A stretch of DNA of 64,000 bases from Geminocystis herdmanii PCC 6308. Lineage in GTDB: Bacteria > Cyanobacteriota > Cyanobacteriia > Cyanobacteriales > Cyanobacteriaceae. The stretch lies in contig NZ_CM001775.1 of assembly GCF_000332235.1 (NCBI RefSeq), forward strand, positions 1,047,630 to 1,111,629. The letters run 5' to 3'. Positions 19,609 through 27,303 of the stretch are shown one piece after another; the first letter of the stretch is position 1, and every line of letters begins with the position of its first letter. The position numbers were made by a program, and so were the translations under genes. Under the pieces are notes generated by a model. The model searched no databases. It saw only the letters and a list, made by a program, of their open reading frames with translations, and had not been told where the DNA came from.

Positions 19609-19832
19609 TAAAATCACCTGAGTGAACCATAAAATTTTTGGTGCTGTAAAGGTTGCGGAAAGGGTATCGGAAAGGGTTAAAGAATTGACAAAAAATATAT
19701 CCTAATTGATTTTTTTATCTTCAATTCTTTGATCGAATTATATAATCTTCTGAAAATTACACCTGAAACCGGCAACCGGCAACCTGAAACCTGCCCTTAT
19801 CAAACATTCTTGCATCGAACTGAGGTAAAATC
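19609..19832. mobile_element. Miniature element A of the ACCTSAGT family with target duplication
   Basis: The element (19616-19825, 210 bp) starts ACCTGAGTGAACCATAAAA and ends GCATCGAACTGAGG. It is flanked on both sides by TAAAATC (19609-19615 and 19826-19832), a 7-base target duplication. It encodes nothing. Apart from the end beyond 21002, its reverse complement is repeated at 20807-21002 with about five mismatches by eye. It sits just upstream of the first YeeE/YedE gene. The stretch 19469-19608 holds no gene. Confidence 0.8.
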
Positions 19833-19885
19833 GAATAGGCTATAGTAATTATTATGACCTTAATCAGTATAACTTTTATAAAGTA

Positions 19886-20302
19886 ATGACGATCGAACCT
19901 AGTTGGATTTACGGATTAATAGGCGGTATTTTAATTGGTATAAGTGCCACGGTATTATTAGCCTTTAACGGTAGAATTGCGGGGATTAGTGGCATGATTA
20001 ACGGAGTGTTAGAATTTAAGCCTTCGGAAACATGGCGCGTTTTATTTCTGGGGGGGATGTTATTGGGGGGGATTATCTATGAATATTTATTACCCTTACC
20101 TGAAACTCCTCGTTATGCCGTCACCATAATTCCTATGATTTTAGGCGGTTTTTTAGTGGGTTTTGGTACAAGAATGGGAAACGGTTGTACTAGCGGTCAT
20201 GGTGTCTGTGGTTTAGGTAGATTATCAGTTCGATCGCTTACTGCGGTAATCAGTTTTTTAGCATCGGGAATGATTACAGTATTTGTAATTCGACATCTTT
20301 AA
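19886..20302 (+). CDS. YeeE/YedE-family membrane protein, first half-transporter
   Basis: The 138-residue protein has four predicted hydrophobic segments and the signature GFGTRMGNGCTSGHGVCGLG with conserved Cys residues. YeeE/YedE proteins (TsuA in its full-length form) import thiosulfate; a persulfide relay on such cysteines is known for the family. Here the transporter is split into two half-size proteins encoded in tandem, as in many bacteria. It is probably in the plasma membrane. Its start MTIEPSWIYG directly precedes the first membrane segment. The pair is bracketed by inverted copies of a miniature element. Confidence 0.88.
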   Translation: MTIEPSWIYGLIGGILIGISATVLLAFNGRIAGISGMINGVLEFKPSETWRVLFLGGMLLGGIIYEYLLPLPETPRYAVTIIPMILGGFLVGFGTRMGNGCTSGHGVCGLGRLSVRSLTAVISFLASGMITVFVIRHL

Positions 20303-20335
20303 GAATTAGGAGACAGGAGATAGGAGATAGGAGAA
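20303..20335. repeat. GGAGA(T/C)A tandem heptamer between the YeeE/YedE genes
   Basis: The unit GGAGATA repeats about four times beginning seven bases after the stop of the first gene. It occupies half of the 66-base spacer and belongs to the heptamer-array type seen after other genes here. Confidence 0.7.
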
Positions 20336-20368
20336 ATACTGAAAAATATTTTTACAACAAATTAGCAA

Positions 20369-20785
20369 ATGAACAATAAACAAAATATAGTGGCGTTACT
20401 TAGTGGTTTATTATTTGGCTTAGGGTTAGCTGTTTCGCAAATGATAGATAGAGAAAGAGTTTTAGGTTTTCTTGATGTGGTGGGCAAATGGGATGCAACT
20501 CTTATGTTTGTGCTTGGTGGAGCGGTAGGAGTTACGGTTATTAGTTTTCGGTTTATTCTACCTTTAAAACATCCTTTGTTCGATCGACAATTTTACTTAC
20601 CAACTCGTAATGATATTGACGGGAAATTAATCTTAGGAGCGGTGATTTTCGGCATTGGTTGGGGAATTTCGGGGTTTTGTCCCGGTCCTGCGGTGGTTTC
20701 CTTAGTGCAACTCAGTCTTAATCCGATTATCTTTATTTTAGCCTTTATTGGTGGTTCTTTTGCTTATAAATCTCTGAAGAATTAA
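20369..20785 (+). CDS. YeeE/YedE-family (DUF6691-like) second half-transporter
   Basis: The 138-residue membrane protein carries the second-half signature FGIGWGISGFCPGPAVVSLV, with a conserved Cys in GFCPGPA. It is the usual partner of the preceding YeeE/YedE protein, and the two are thought to form one thiosulfate or sulfur-compound channel. Four hydrophobic stretches are evident. The gene follows its partner by 66 bases and is probably in the same transcript. The exact substrate cannot be read from the sequence; no sulfurtransferase gene is adjacent. Confidence 0.86.
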   Translation: MNNKQNIVALLSGLLFGLGLAVSQMIDRERVLGFLDVVGKWDATLMFVLGGAVGVTVISFRFILPLKHPLFDRQFYLPTRNDIDGKLILGAVIFGIGWGISGFCPGPAVVSLVQLSLNPIIFILAFIGGSFAYKSLKN

Positions 20786-20806
20786 TTTCTCTTTCATACA
20801 TTAGAA

Positions 20807-21002
20807 CCTCAGTTCGATGCAAGAATGTTTGATAAGGGCAGGTTGCAGGTTGCCGGTTGCAGGTTTCAGGTGTAATTTTTAGAAGGTTATATAATTCGAT
20901 CAAAGAATTGAAGATAAAAAAATCAATTAGGATATATTTTTTGTCAATACTTTAACCCTTTCCGATACCCTTTCCGCAACCTTTACAGCACCAAAAATTT
21001 TA
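20807..21002. mobile_element. Miniature element B, inverted copy of element A
   Basis: Starting ACCTCAGTTCGATGCAAG, this 196-base stretch is the reverse complement of 19623-19825 at about 97% identity by eye. The far end does not reach the expected TATGGTTCACTCAGGT but switches at about 21002 to CGTCTCTAC, the arm of the palindrome seen at 205-232. TAGAAC occurs on both sides (20802 and 21012), a possible but weak target duplication. The rest of 20786-21090 contains no gene. Confidence 0.78.
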
Positions 21003-21090
21003 CGTCTCTACTAGAACATTATAAGCCCAACTCCTTTGCGTTACCTCGTCAGGTAATATATTTTAATTAACGTTTTTATTAGTAAAAATT

Positions 21091-22221
21091 ATGGTAACAA
21101 CACCCATCCAACCATCAAAACATCCTTTAGCTGAATATGTCCACCGTTTAGAATCGGGAAAAAGTCTGTTAAAAGATACTTCACAAAATTTGATTGAGGT
21201 GGTGGGTATTTTAAAATCCTACGGTGTGGTTTTAGATGCCTATTCTAATAATCTTAATTATATTGCTGAACATCAATTCCTCGTAATATTTCCTTTTTTT
21301 AAATATTTCGATGGTAAATTTACTTTCTCGAAACTTTTGCGTCATTGGTGGCACGATCGAATTAATTTTGAATATGCTGAATATTGTATGCGCGCTATGT
21401 TGTGGCATGGAGGCGGTAAATTAGATGAATATGTAGATAGTCCTGAATTTTTAGAGATAACAAAACGAGCTATTAACGCTAAATTAAAAGGAAATCTGTT
21501 TATGGGTACGTTAAATAAAATATTTCCCGATTTTTTGCCCGAACAAGTCAAAATGTTAGCTTATTATTCCGCTTTAGGGCAATTTTGGCGAGTGATGAGT
21601 GATATTTTTATTTCTCTTTCTGACAGATATGACCAAGGGGAGATAAACTCGATCGAAGAAGTAGTAAAACATATCTTAGATGGATTAGTAGCCGATGCCA
21701 GTAAACCCATTACCTACGGTGTAGAAATTAACGGCAAAACCTATGATTTATTGCCTAAAAGTGCAGAATTAACTTTTTTGATGGATACAGCAGTACCCTA
21801 TGTGGAAGCGGTTTTCTTTCGAGGTACGCCTTTTCTTGGTACAGTATCTTTTAACGCTCAAGCTAATCAAATATCCTTTGATCAATCTCAATTTGCCTAT
21901 GGTGCATTATACGCCGATCCTTTACCTGTTGGAAGTGCTGGTATTCCTCCCACTTTGTTAATGCAAGATATGCGTCATTATATCCCTGAATATTTACAAA
22001 AGATTTATGATGAAAGTGAGCGAGGGCAAGATGATTTATTAGTGAAAATTTGTGTTAGTTTTCAAAAATCTATGTATTGTGTAACAACGGCGGCTTTACA
22101 AGGATTAGCACCCTATGGCTTAACTACAGAAAATCCTGAAGAAAAACAAGCCAACCGTAAATATTTAGAACAATGGATGAATCGTTTTACTTATTCTCGC
22201 ATTTTAGATGTTAATAATTAA
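21091..22221 (+). CDS. cupB: CO2 hydration protein of the CupB/ChpX type
   Basis: The 376-residue protein belongs to the CO2 hydration (Chp/Cup) family unique to cyanobacteria. Signature stretches include FHDRIN-type WWHDRINFEYAEYCMRAMLW, EVFYR-like VEAVFFRGTPFLGT, and YADPLPVGSAGIPPTLLMQD. Cup proteins bind specialised NDH-1 complexes (with NdhD3/F3 or NdhD4/F4) and convert CO2 to bicarbonate on the thylakoid side. The shorter length favours the constitutive CupB/ChpX over CupA/ChpY. No ndhD4 or ndhF4 gene is adjacent, which also occurs in Synechocystis. The stop codon lies in an AATTAAG array. The paralogue choice is less sure than the family. Confidence 0.85.
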   Translation: MVTTPIQPSKHPLAEYVHRLESGKSLLKDTSQNLIEVVGILKSYGVVLDAYSNNLNYIAEHQFLVIFPFFKYFDGKFTFSKLLRHWWHDRINFEYAEYCMRAMLWHGGGKLDEYVDSPEFLEITKRAINAKLKGNLFMGTLNKIFPDFLPEQVKMLAYYSALGQFWRVMSDIFISLSDRYDQGEINSIEEVVKHILDGLVADASKPITYGVEINGKTYDLLPKSAELTFLMDTAVPYVEAVFFRGTPFLGTVSFNAQANQISFDQSQFAYGALYADPLPVGSAGIPPTLLMQDMRHYIPEYLQKIYDESERGQDDLLVKICVSFQKSMYCVTTAALQGLAPYGLTTENPEEKQANRKYLEQWMNRFTYSRILDVNN

Positions 22222-22249
22222 GAATTAAGAATTAAGAATTAAGAATTAT
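22214..22249. repeat. AATTAAG tandem heptamer across the cupB stop
   Basis: Four copies of AATTAAG run from the last codon of cupB onward, and the first TAA in the array is the cupB stop. The same heptamer forms the end of the Wzc-like gene at 55131-55162. Confidence 0.85.
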
Positions 22250-22268
22250 CAATTATCTTCTAATCCCT

Positions 22269-23495
22269 TTAGGTAAGGGTAATTGAAGTGTTCATTAATT
22301 CGATCGCACGATCGAGGGGTACGGGGGGAGAAAATAAGTATCCTTGTCCATAATTACATCCTAAAGAGGATAATATTTTGCATTGTTGTTGATTTTCGAT
22401 GCCCTCTGCTACTGCCGTCATTTCTAAACCATGGGATAAATCAATTAATGTTTTACAAATAATTTGATCTTTGACGTTATTTTCTAAGTCTTTTACAAAA
22501 CATTGATCTATTTTTAAGGTGTCGAATTGAAAGTTTTTTAAGTAGGATAAATTAGCGTAACCTGTGCCAAAATCATCGATAACTAAAGGTAAGCCAAATT
22601 CACGACATTCTTGCACTAAAGATAAGGCTTTTTCTCCTTCAAATAAACTTCTTTCTAATATCTCTAATTTTATTTGTTTTGGCTTTACTGAGGATAAGTC
22701 AATTTTTTGTTTCATAACGGTTAAAAATTCCTGACTTTGAATCTGTTTTTCCGCTATATTAATACTTAAAAATATATCAATTCCTGTTTCTTTTTTGACT
22801 TGCTCGATCGCACTCAAGGCTTGATCTAATAACCATTCTCCCATAGGAATAATTAAAGAAGTTGACTCCGCTAAAGGAATAAATATTGATGGGGATACAT
22901 TACCTCTAGTGGGAGAAAACCATCGTAATAAAACCTCAAAACCGACGATCGAATTAGTATTTAAGTCCACAATAGCTTGATAAAATGGCACTAATTCTTC
23001 TCGTTTAAAACCGTTTCTTAAATCACTTTCTAATCTAATTAATTCTATGGCATGAAAAATCTTTTCTTGATACTCTTTTTTTGTCTTATCTAAAGAAGAA
23101 AAATCTGGTTCTGATTTCGCTCGAAGTCGTCCTGTTTCGGAACGAAAATAATTCATTACCACCATTAATAATAACTTTAAAATAGGATCAGCCGATTCGA
23201 TTCTACTCTTAACTTGTTCGCCTGTCACCACCGTTAATATTACATTAGTTTTAGCATAAGCAGAAGCCGATCGAGCGCTACCATCAACTAAAGCCAATTC
23301 TCCGAACATATCCCCCGATTTAAGAACATTTAAAATGAGACGTTTATTTTCTGGGGTAACAGTGGATATTTCGACTTCCCCTTCTTCAATGATATAAGCA
23401 AAATCTCCCTTATCTCCTTCTGTGAAAATACATTCTCCTGTGGTTAAACTTCGATTCAGAAATTGATTATCTATGTCAGATTCTTGATTTATCAT
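22269..23495 (-). CDS. Cyclic-nucleotide-binding domain plus EAL phosphodiesterase
   Basis: The 408-residue protein has an N-terminal cNMP-binding domain (about 15-130; GDMFGELALVDGSARSASAY retains the phosphate-binding cassette with the Arg). An EAL domain follows (about 155-400). EAL hallmarks appear intact: EVLLRW, ININIAEK-like LSINIAEKQ, LEILERS, DDFGTGYANLSYL, LKIDQCFVKDL and AEGIEN. It should hydrolyse cyclic di-GMP, with activity perhaps gated by cAMP or cGMP. It is divergent from a Crp-type regulator gene, and the shared intergenic region carries a TGTAC dyad. It is cytosolic; I see no membrane segment. Confidence 0.9.
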   Translation of the reverse strand: MINQESDIDNQFLNRSLTTGECIFTEGDKGDFAYIIEEGEVEISTVTPENKRLILNVLKSGDMFGELALVDGSARSASAYAKTNVILTVVTGEQVKSRIESADPILKLLLMVVMNYFRSETGRLRAKSEPDFSSLDKTKKEYQEKIFHAIELIRLESDLRNGFKREELVPFYQAIVDLNTNSIVGFEVLLRWFSPTRGNVSPSIFIPLAESTSLIIPMGEWLLDQALSAIEQVKKETGIDIFLSINIAEKQIQSQEFLTVMKQKIDLSSVKPKQIKLEILERSLFEGEKALSLVQECREFGLPLVIDDFGTGYANLSYLKNFQFDTLKIDQCFVKDLENNVKDQIICKTLIDLSHGLEMTAVAEGIENQQQCKILSSLGCNYGQGYLFSPPVPLDRAIELMNTSITLT

Positions 23496-23607
23496 AATTC
23501 CATTTTCATCTTAAAGCAAATCTCACCTAGATTTTACCTCAGTTAGAGTTAAATTTTCGGTAAAGGGAAGACTTGGGAGAAGGGAGTTGACATCTTAGGC
23601 AAAAGTT

Positions 23608-23623
23608 TGTACGTTACCGTACA
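23608..23623. promoter_or_regulatory. TGTAC-N6-GTACA dyad (operator candidate 1)
   Basis: TGTACGTTACCGTACA is a perfect 5-base dyad with a 6-base centre. It lies between the divergent EAL and Crp-type genes, 57 bases before the latter's start. A sister site with the same ACCGTACA half is at 24417. It is a good candidate operator of the local Crp-family protein. Confidence 0.6.
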
Positions 23624-23679
23624 GACACAAGAGATAACTCTTTTATAATAGTTTTAATACTACTTTTTTTAAAAAGCCT

Positions 23680-24396
23680 TTGATTAATAATAATTTAATT
23701 TCTCTAAATAAATTACTAGCTGCTCTTCCATTGTCTGAATACGACAATATTATTCCATATTTACGGGAAGAAACTTTAACAGCTGGAACGATTTTACATC
23801 ATGCCTATGAACCGATTAACTTTGCTTATTTTCCCTTAACGGCAATGATTTCTTTAGTGTCAATTATGGATAATGGTTCAACCACAGAAATTGGTTTAAT
23901 CGGCAATGAAGGCATGATTGGAGTGCCTATTTTTTTGGGGGGAGAATATACTCTTAGTCAGGCGATCGTACAAATTTCTGGCACAAGTTTGAAAATAAAA
24001 GCCAGTATCATACTCAATGAATTTCATAAAGGAGGAGTATTTCAACAAATATTACTGCTTCATACCCAAGCCCGATTAACACAAATTGCTCAAAGTGCCG
24101 CTTGTAATCGTCAACATAAAATTGAGGCAAGATTAGCAAGATGGTTATTATCTGTCTATGATTGTGTGTTAAGTGATGAATTACTCTTAACTCAAGAATT
24201 TATTTCTAATATGTTAGGAGTACGCCGTGCAGGAGTTACGATCGCCGCCAATGCCTTACAAGCCCAAGGCATTATTCGCTATAACCGAGGGAAAATAGTA
24301 ATTTTGGATCACAAAAAACTAGAAGAGACTTCCTGTGAATGCTATCGAGTTGTTCAAAATGAGTTTATCCGATTATTAGGTTCTCGTCGAGGTTAA
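23680..24396 (+). CDS. Crp/Fnr-family regulator, first copy
   Basis: The 238-residue protein has a cNMP-like sensor (about 15-130, with FPLTAMISLVS and TTEIGLIGNEGMIGVPIFLGG) and a C-terminal winged helix with LTQEFISNMLGVRRAGVTIA as recognition helix. The classical cAMP-pocket Arg/Ser pair is not evident, so the ligand is unknown. The start is a TTG; no ATG lies close upstream and the frame is conserved from MINNN. It is divergent from the EAL gene. TGTAC dyads precede and follow it, which suggests autoregulation and control of the downstream GGDEF gene. Confidence 0.88.
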   Translation: MINNNLISLNKLLAALPLSEYDNIIPYLREETLTAGTILHHAYEPINFAYFPLTAMISLVSIMDNGSTTEIGLIGNEGMIGVPIFLGGEYTLSQAIVQISGTSLKIKASIILNEFHKGGVFQQILLLHTQARLTQIAQSAACNRQHKIEARLARWLLSVYDCVLSDELLLTQEFISNMLGVRRAGVTIAANALQAQGIIRYNRGKIVILDHKKLEETSCECYRVVQNEFIRLLGSRRG

Positions 24397-24416
24397 ATAT
24401 AACATTATAATAACAA

Positions 24417-24432
24417 TGTACTATACCGTACA
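24417..24432. promoter_or_regulatory. TGTAC-N6-GTACA dyad (operator candidate 2)
   Basis: TGTACTATACCGTACA matches the site at 23608 in both half-sites and in the last two centre bases (CC). It lies 21 bases after the first Crp-type gene and upstream of the GGDEF gene at 24575. Confidence 0.6.
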
Positions 24433-24460
24433 CAATAACAAGGAAAATAATTATAAGATG

Positions 24461-24480
24461 GAATTAACCACAGTTAATTC
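24461..24480. promoter_or_regulatory. GAATTAAC-N4-GTTAATTC dyad
   Basis: A perfect 8-base inverted repeat with a CACA centre lies 29 bases after operator candidate 2 and 95 bases before the GGDEF gene start. It could be a second protein site or an RNA hairpin. No T-run follows directly. Confidence 0.5.
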
Positions 24481-24574
24481 TATTTATTTGCAAAGACAAA
24501 TAAAAAATAAAAAAACTGGGTAAATAATAAAATTTAATTTCGATCGAGTCCTTAACTTAACGGAGATTTAGATC

Positions 24575-26056
24575 ATGGGTTATCAAGTTTTTAATTCTAC
24601 CTTGTCGATCGTCAACACAGAAATTCATGAGTTTTTGAAAGAATATAATACTGATCATCCTTATTACATGGCATTATCGATACCTTATTTTCGTCAAAAA
24701 TTAATTACAAAAGTCTTAAATAGTATCCCTAACAATCATATTTTGGTTGATGAATCTTCTCATTTTTTTGATGATTTAATTTGTTGTCTTAATTTATGCC
24801 CTGAACAATTAGTAATTTATACTCAAATAACTAAAAATATAGATACTATAGTACAAGATTTTTTTGAATTTAATATTACTCATAATAATCGACAAAAAAA
24901 ACCCTATGAATCTTCAGTAATAAATTGGTGGATTAGAGTAGAAACAACAAAACCTTATGCAACCTATTATTTTGGTCCTTTTGACAGTATTTTTGAAGCA
25001 AAAGAAAATTGTCATGGTTATATAGAAGATTTGGAACAAGAAAAAGCTGAAAATATTACTTATTCTTTTGAATTAACCAATCCACAATCTTTAACAATTA
25101 TTAATGATTCTCAAGATTTAACCCAAGAAAATGAAGAACTTTGGGGGAATTTATGGCATGAAAGAAAAGAGAAAAAATATTTTGAAAATTTATTTTTATA
25201 TTCTCCCGATAGTTGTTTTATCATTGATAATAATGGTGTCATTAAAGTTGTCAATAAAAATGGAGCAAATCTTTTAAAAATTGCAGAAAATGAACTAATT
25301 AATCAATCTTTTAACTCTTTTATTCAACCAAATAAAAAACAATCATTATTTGATATATTAGGTCTATCAAATACAGAATCTATTAATAAACAAAAACAGT
25401 CATTTTTTTCCTTAAATTTAGTCTTAAAAGATAAATCCCTCATTACTGTTAGCTTAAATGTATCTAGTATTAAAGATGCTGAAAATAATATTATCGCTTG
25501 GTATTTATCCCTTCATGACATGACACAATGGCAAAAAATTCAAAACGAACTTTTATATCAATCTCGTTATGATGCCCTAACTAATTTACCAAATCGTCGA
25601 TCGTTAATCGAGTTTTTACAAAATATCTTAACTCAAGGAGAAAAAAATCATTCTACCCAATTTGCCGTCTTATTTTTAGACATCAATAAATTTAAACACA
25701 TTAACGACTTTTTTGGACATTTAACAGCAGATAAACTATTAATTAATTTCGCCAAACGATTAATCAGCAGTACTAGAAAATGTGATCATGTTGCGAGATT
25801 AGGCGGTGATGAATTTATAATTATTTTAACTCACATTCATTCCGCTCAAGAAGCAAAAGATTGCGTCCATCGTGTACAACAATCATTATCTAATTGTTTT
25901 GAAATAAATGAACAAAAAATCATGATCAGCGTTAGTATTGGCATTGTCATCGGAGACTTTCAAACGGCAAATTTCTCTAACCTTTTATCTCAAGCGGATA
26001 TTGCCATGTATCAGGCAAAACAAAATGGACAACTGTATTCTATGTATCATTGCTAA
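24575..26056 (+). CDS. DUF1816-PAS-GGDEF diguanylate cyclase
   Basis: The 493-residue protein has an unassigned N-terminus (1-115), a DUF1816 segment (about 118-165, INWWIRVETTKPYATYYFGP), a PAS domain (about 205-315) and a GGDEF domain (about 325-490). The active-site motif RLGGDEFIIIL is intact and LFLDINKFKHINDFFGH is present, so it should make cyclic di-GMP. The inhibitory RxxD site is not evident upstream of GGDEF. It lacks membrane helices. CGGAGA lies 9 bases before the ATG. It lies between two Crp-type genes and is paired functionally with the EAL protein at 22269. Confidence 0.9.
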   Translation: MGYQVFNSTLSIVNTEIHEFLKEYNTDHPYYMALSIPYFRQKLITKVLNSIPNNHILVDESSHFFDDLICCLNLCPEQLVIYTQITKNIDTIVQDFFEFNITHNNRQKKPYESSVINWWIRVETTKPYATYYFGPFDSIFEAKENCHGYIEDLEQEKAENITYSFELTNPQSLTIINDSQDLTQENEELWGNLWHERKEKKYFENLFLYSPDSCFIIDNNGVIKVVNKNGANLLKIAENELINQSFNSFIQPNKKQSLFDILGLSNTESINKQKQSFFSLNLVLKDKSLITVSLNVSSIKDAENNIIAWYLSLHDMTQWQKIQNELLYQSRYDALTNLPNRRSLIEFLQNILTQGEKNHSTQFAVLFLDINKFKHINDFFGHLTADKLLINFAKRLISSTRKCDHVARLGGDEFIIILTHIHSAQEAKDCVHRVQQSLSNCFEINEQKIMISVSIGIVIGDFQTANFSNLLSQADIAMYQAKQNGQLYSMYHC

Positions 26057-26139
26057 GTTAGGTTTTGTGTCGGATGTTAGTGGTGGGTTGTTGACAGTTT
26101 TTTAAGGTAATATTAACACATTATACATTCAAAATATAA

Positions 26140-26847
26140 TTGAAGGAAAATACAATTTTTAATAATCAAATATTAGCATCTATATCTAAAGACAATTATA
26201 AAACACTTTTTTCTAATTTAGAGAAGATTTCTTTAACATCAGGACAAATTATTTATAAATTACATCAAGAGATTGAGTATGTTTATTTTCCACTTCACTC
26301 GATGATTTCCCTTGTGTCAACTGTCTCTAATAAAAATACCACGGAAATTGGTTTAATTGGCAATGAAGGATTTGTAGGGCTTCCTGTCTTTTTAGGAGGA
26401 AATCATGCGATTTGTGATACTATTGTGCAAATTCCTGATAGTGCCATGAAATTAGATGCGAATATATTTCGATCGGAATTTAATCGAGGTGGAGAACTTC
26501 AGCGTATTTTATTACTATATACTCAAGCCCGAATTTCTCAAATATCTCAAAATGCTGTGTGTAAATGTCATCACCCCATTAGCAATCAATTTGCCTGTTG
26601 GTTACTTTTTGCCTATGATGGAGTTCAACAACAAGAATTACCTTTAACACAACAATTTATTTCCGAAATGTTAGGCGTAAGACGATCGAGCGTCACAGAA
26701 GTAGCTCAAAAATTTCAGAAAGAAGGTATCATCCGTTATACAAGAGGAAATATAACTATTTTAAATCGAGATATTCTGAAATCAAAAGCCTGTGAATGTT
26801 ATGACAAAGTTAAAACAGAATTTGCCCAATTACTAAATTTTACTTAG
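26140..26847 (+). CDS. Crp/Fnr-family regulator, second copy
   Basis: The 235-residue protein is a clear paralogue of the regulator at 23680: both share TTEIGLIGNEG, LLLxTQARxxQIxQ and a Cys after the N/K-rich turn (CNRQHKI versus CKCHHPI). The recognition helix reads LGVRRSSVTEVA, differing from the first copy at contact-prone positions, so it may bind another site. The start must be the TTG at 26140, because an in-frame TAA directly precedes it and no ATG follows within the sensor domain's first strands. No TGTAC dyad is seen upstream. Confidence 0.87.
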   Translation: MKENTIFNNQILASISKDNYKTLFSNLEKISLTSGQIIYKLHQEIEYVYFPLHSMISLVSTVSNKNTTEIGLIGNEGFVGLPVFLGGNHAICDTIVQIPDSAMKLDANIFRSEFNRGGELQRILLLYTQARISQISQNAVCKCHHPISNQFACWLLFAYDGVQQQELPLTQQFISEMLGVRRSSVTEVAQKFQKEGIIRYTRGNITILNRDILKSKACECYDKVKTEFAQLLNFT

Positions 26848-26854
26848 GGTAGTC

Positions 26855-27065
26855 TAAATATAACCTGAGTTCGATATAAAAATAGGTGAGGGCTGACTTG
26901 GAAGACTCCGAAGACAGGAAGACAGGAAGATTGTATTTCTGATGAATGAATAAAATTCTCTCAAAAGTACATCAAATATTGAGAATTTTTCTCCCTGTCC
27001 ACTTGTCCACTTGTCCACCTGTCTAGTTTTCATCATTTTCTTTATGTCGAACTGAGGTAAATATA
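26855..27065. mobile_element. Miniature element C with 8-base target duplication
   Basis: The element (26863-27057, about 195 bp) starts ACCTGAGTTCGATATAAA and ends TATGTCGAACTGAGG. TAAATATA flanks it on both sides (26855-26862 and 27058-27065). Its centre resembles elements D and E (CCTGTCCACTTGTCC tracts) and not A/B. It encodes nothing convincing. It sits exactly at the broken left edge of element G. Confidence 0.8.
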
Positions 27066-27244
27066 GGGGTGTTAGGGTATTAGGGGATTAGGGTTTTTTT
27101 TTACTTATAGATTTTAAATAATAATAAAAAATCTTAAAAGAATCAATTTATGATAGTAAATTATCAAAACTCATTACTCTTTACTTATTACTTATTACTC
27201 ATTACTCCCTCTTAACCAAAAATTTAAAAATGAAACAGCCCTGC
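27066..27244. mobile_element. Miniature element G, left-truncated copy of element F
   Basis: From GGGGTGTTAGGGTATTAGGG to the right end GAAACAGCCCTGC this stretch parallels element F (29954-30124) in the same orientation, with many small differences. The left end GCAGGGCTGTTTC is missing. The bases 27245-27303 hold no gene. Confidence 0.7.
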
Positions 27245-27303
27245 CTTAAATAAAGGGGGAACTTGATTTGTAACTGGTATTGTATTTTCACGCAGTTCCC
27301 TAA

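Noticed and set aside
26854-27036. 60-codon minus-strand frame
   Set aside because: It lies inside miniature element C and is made of its repetitive tracts.
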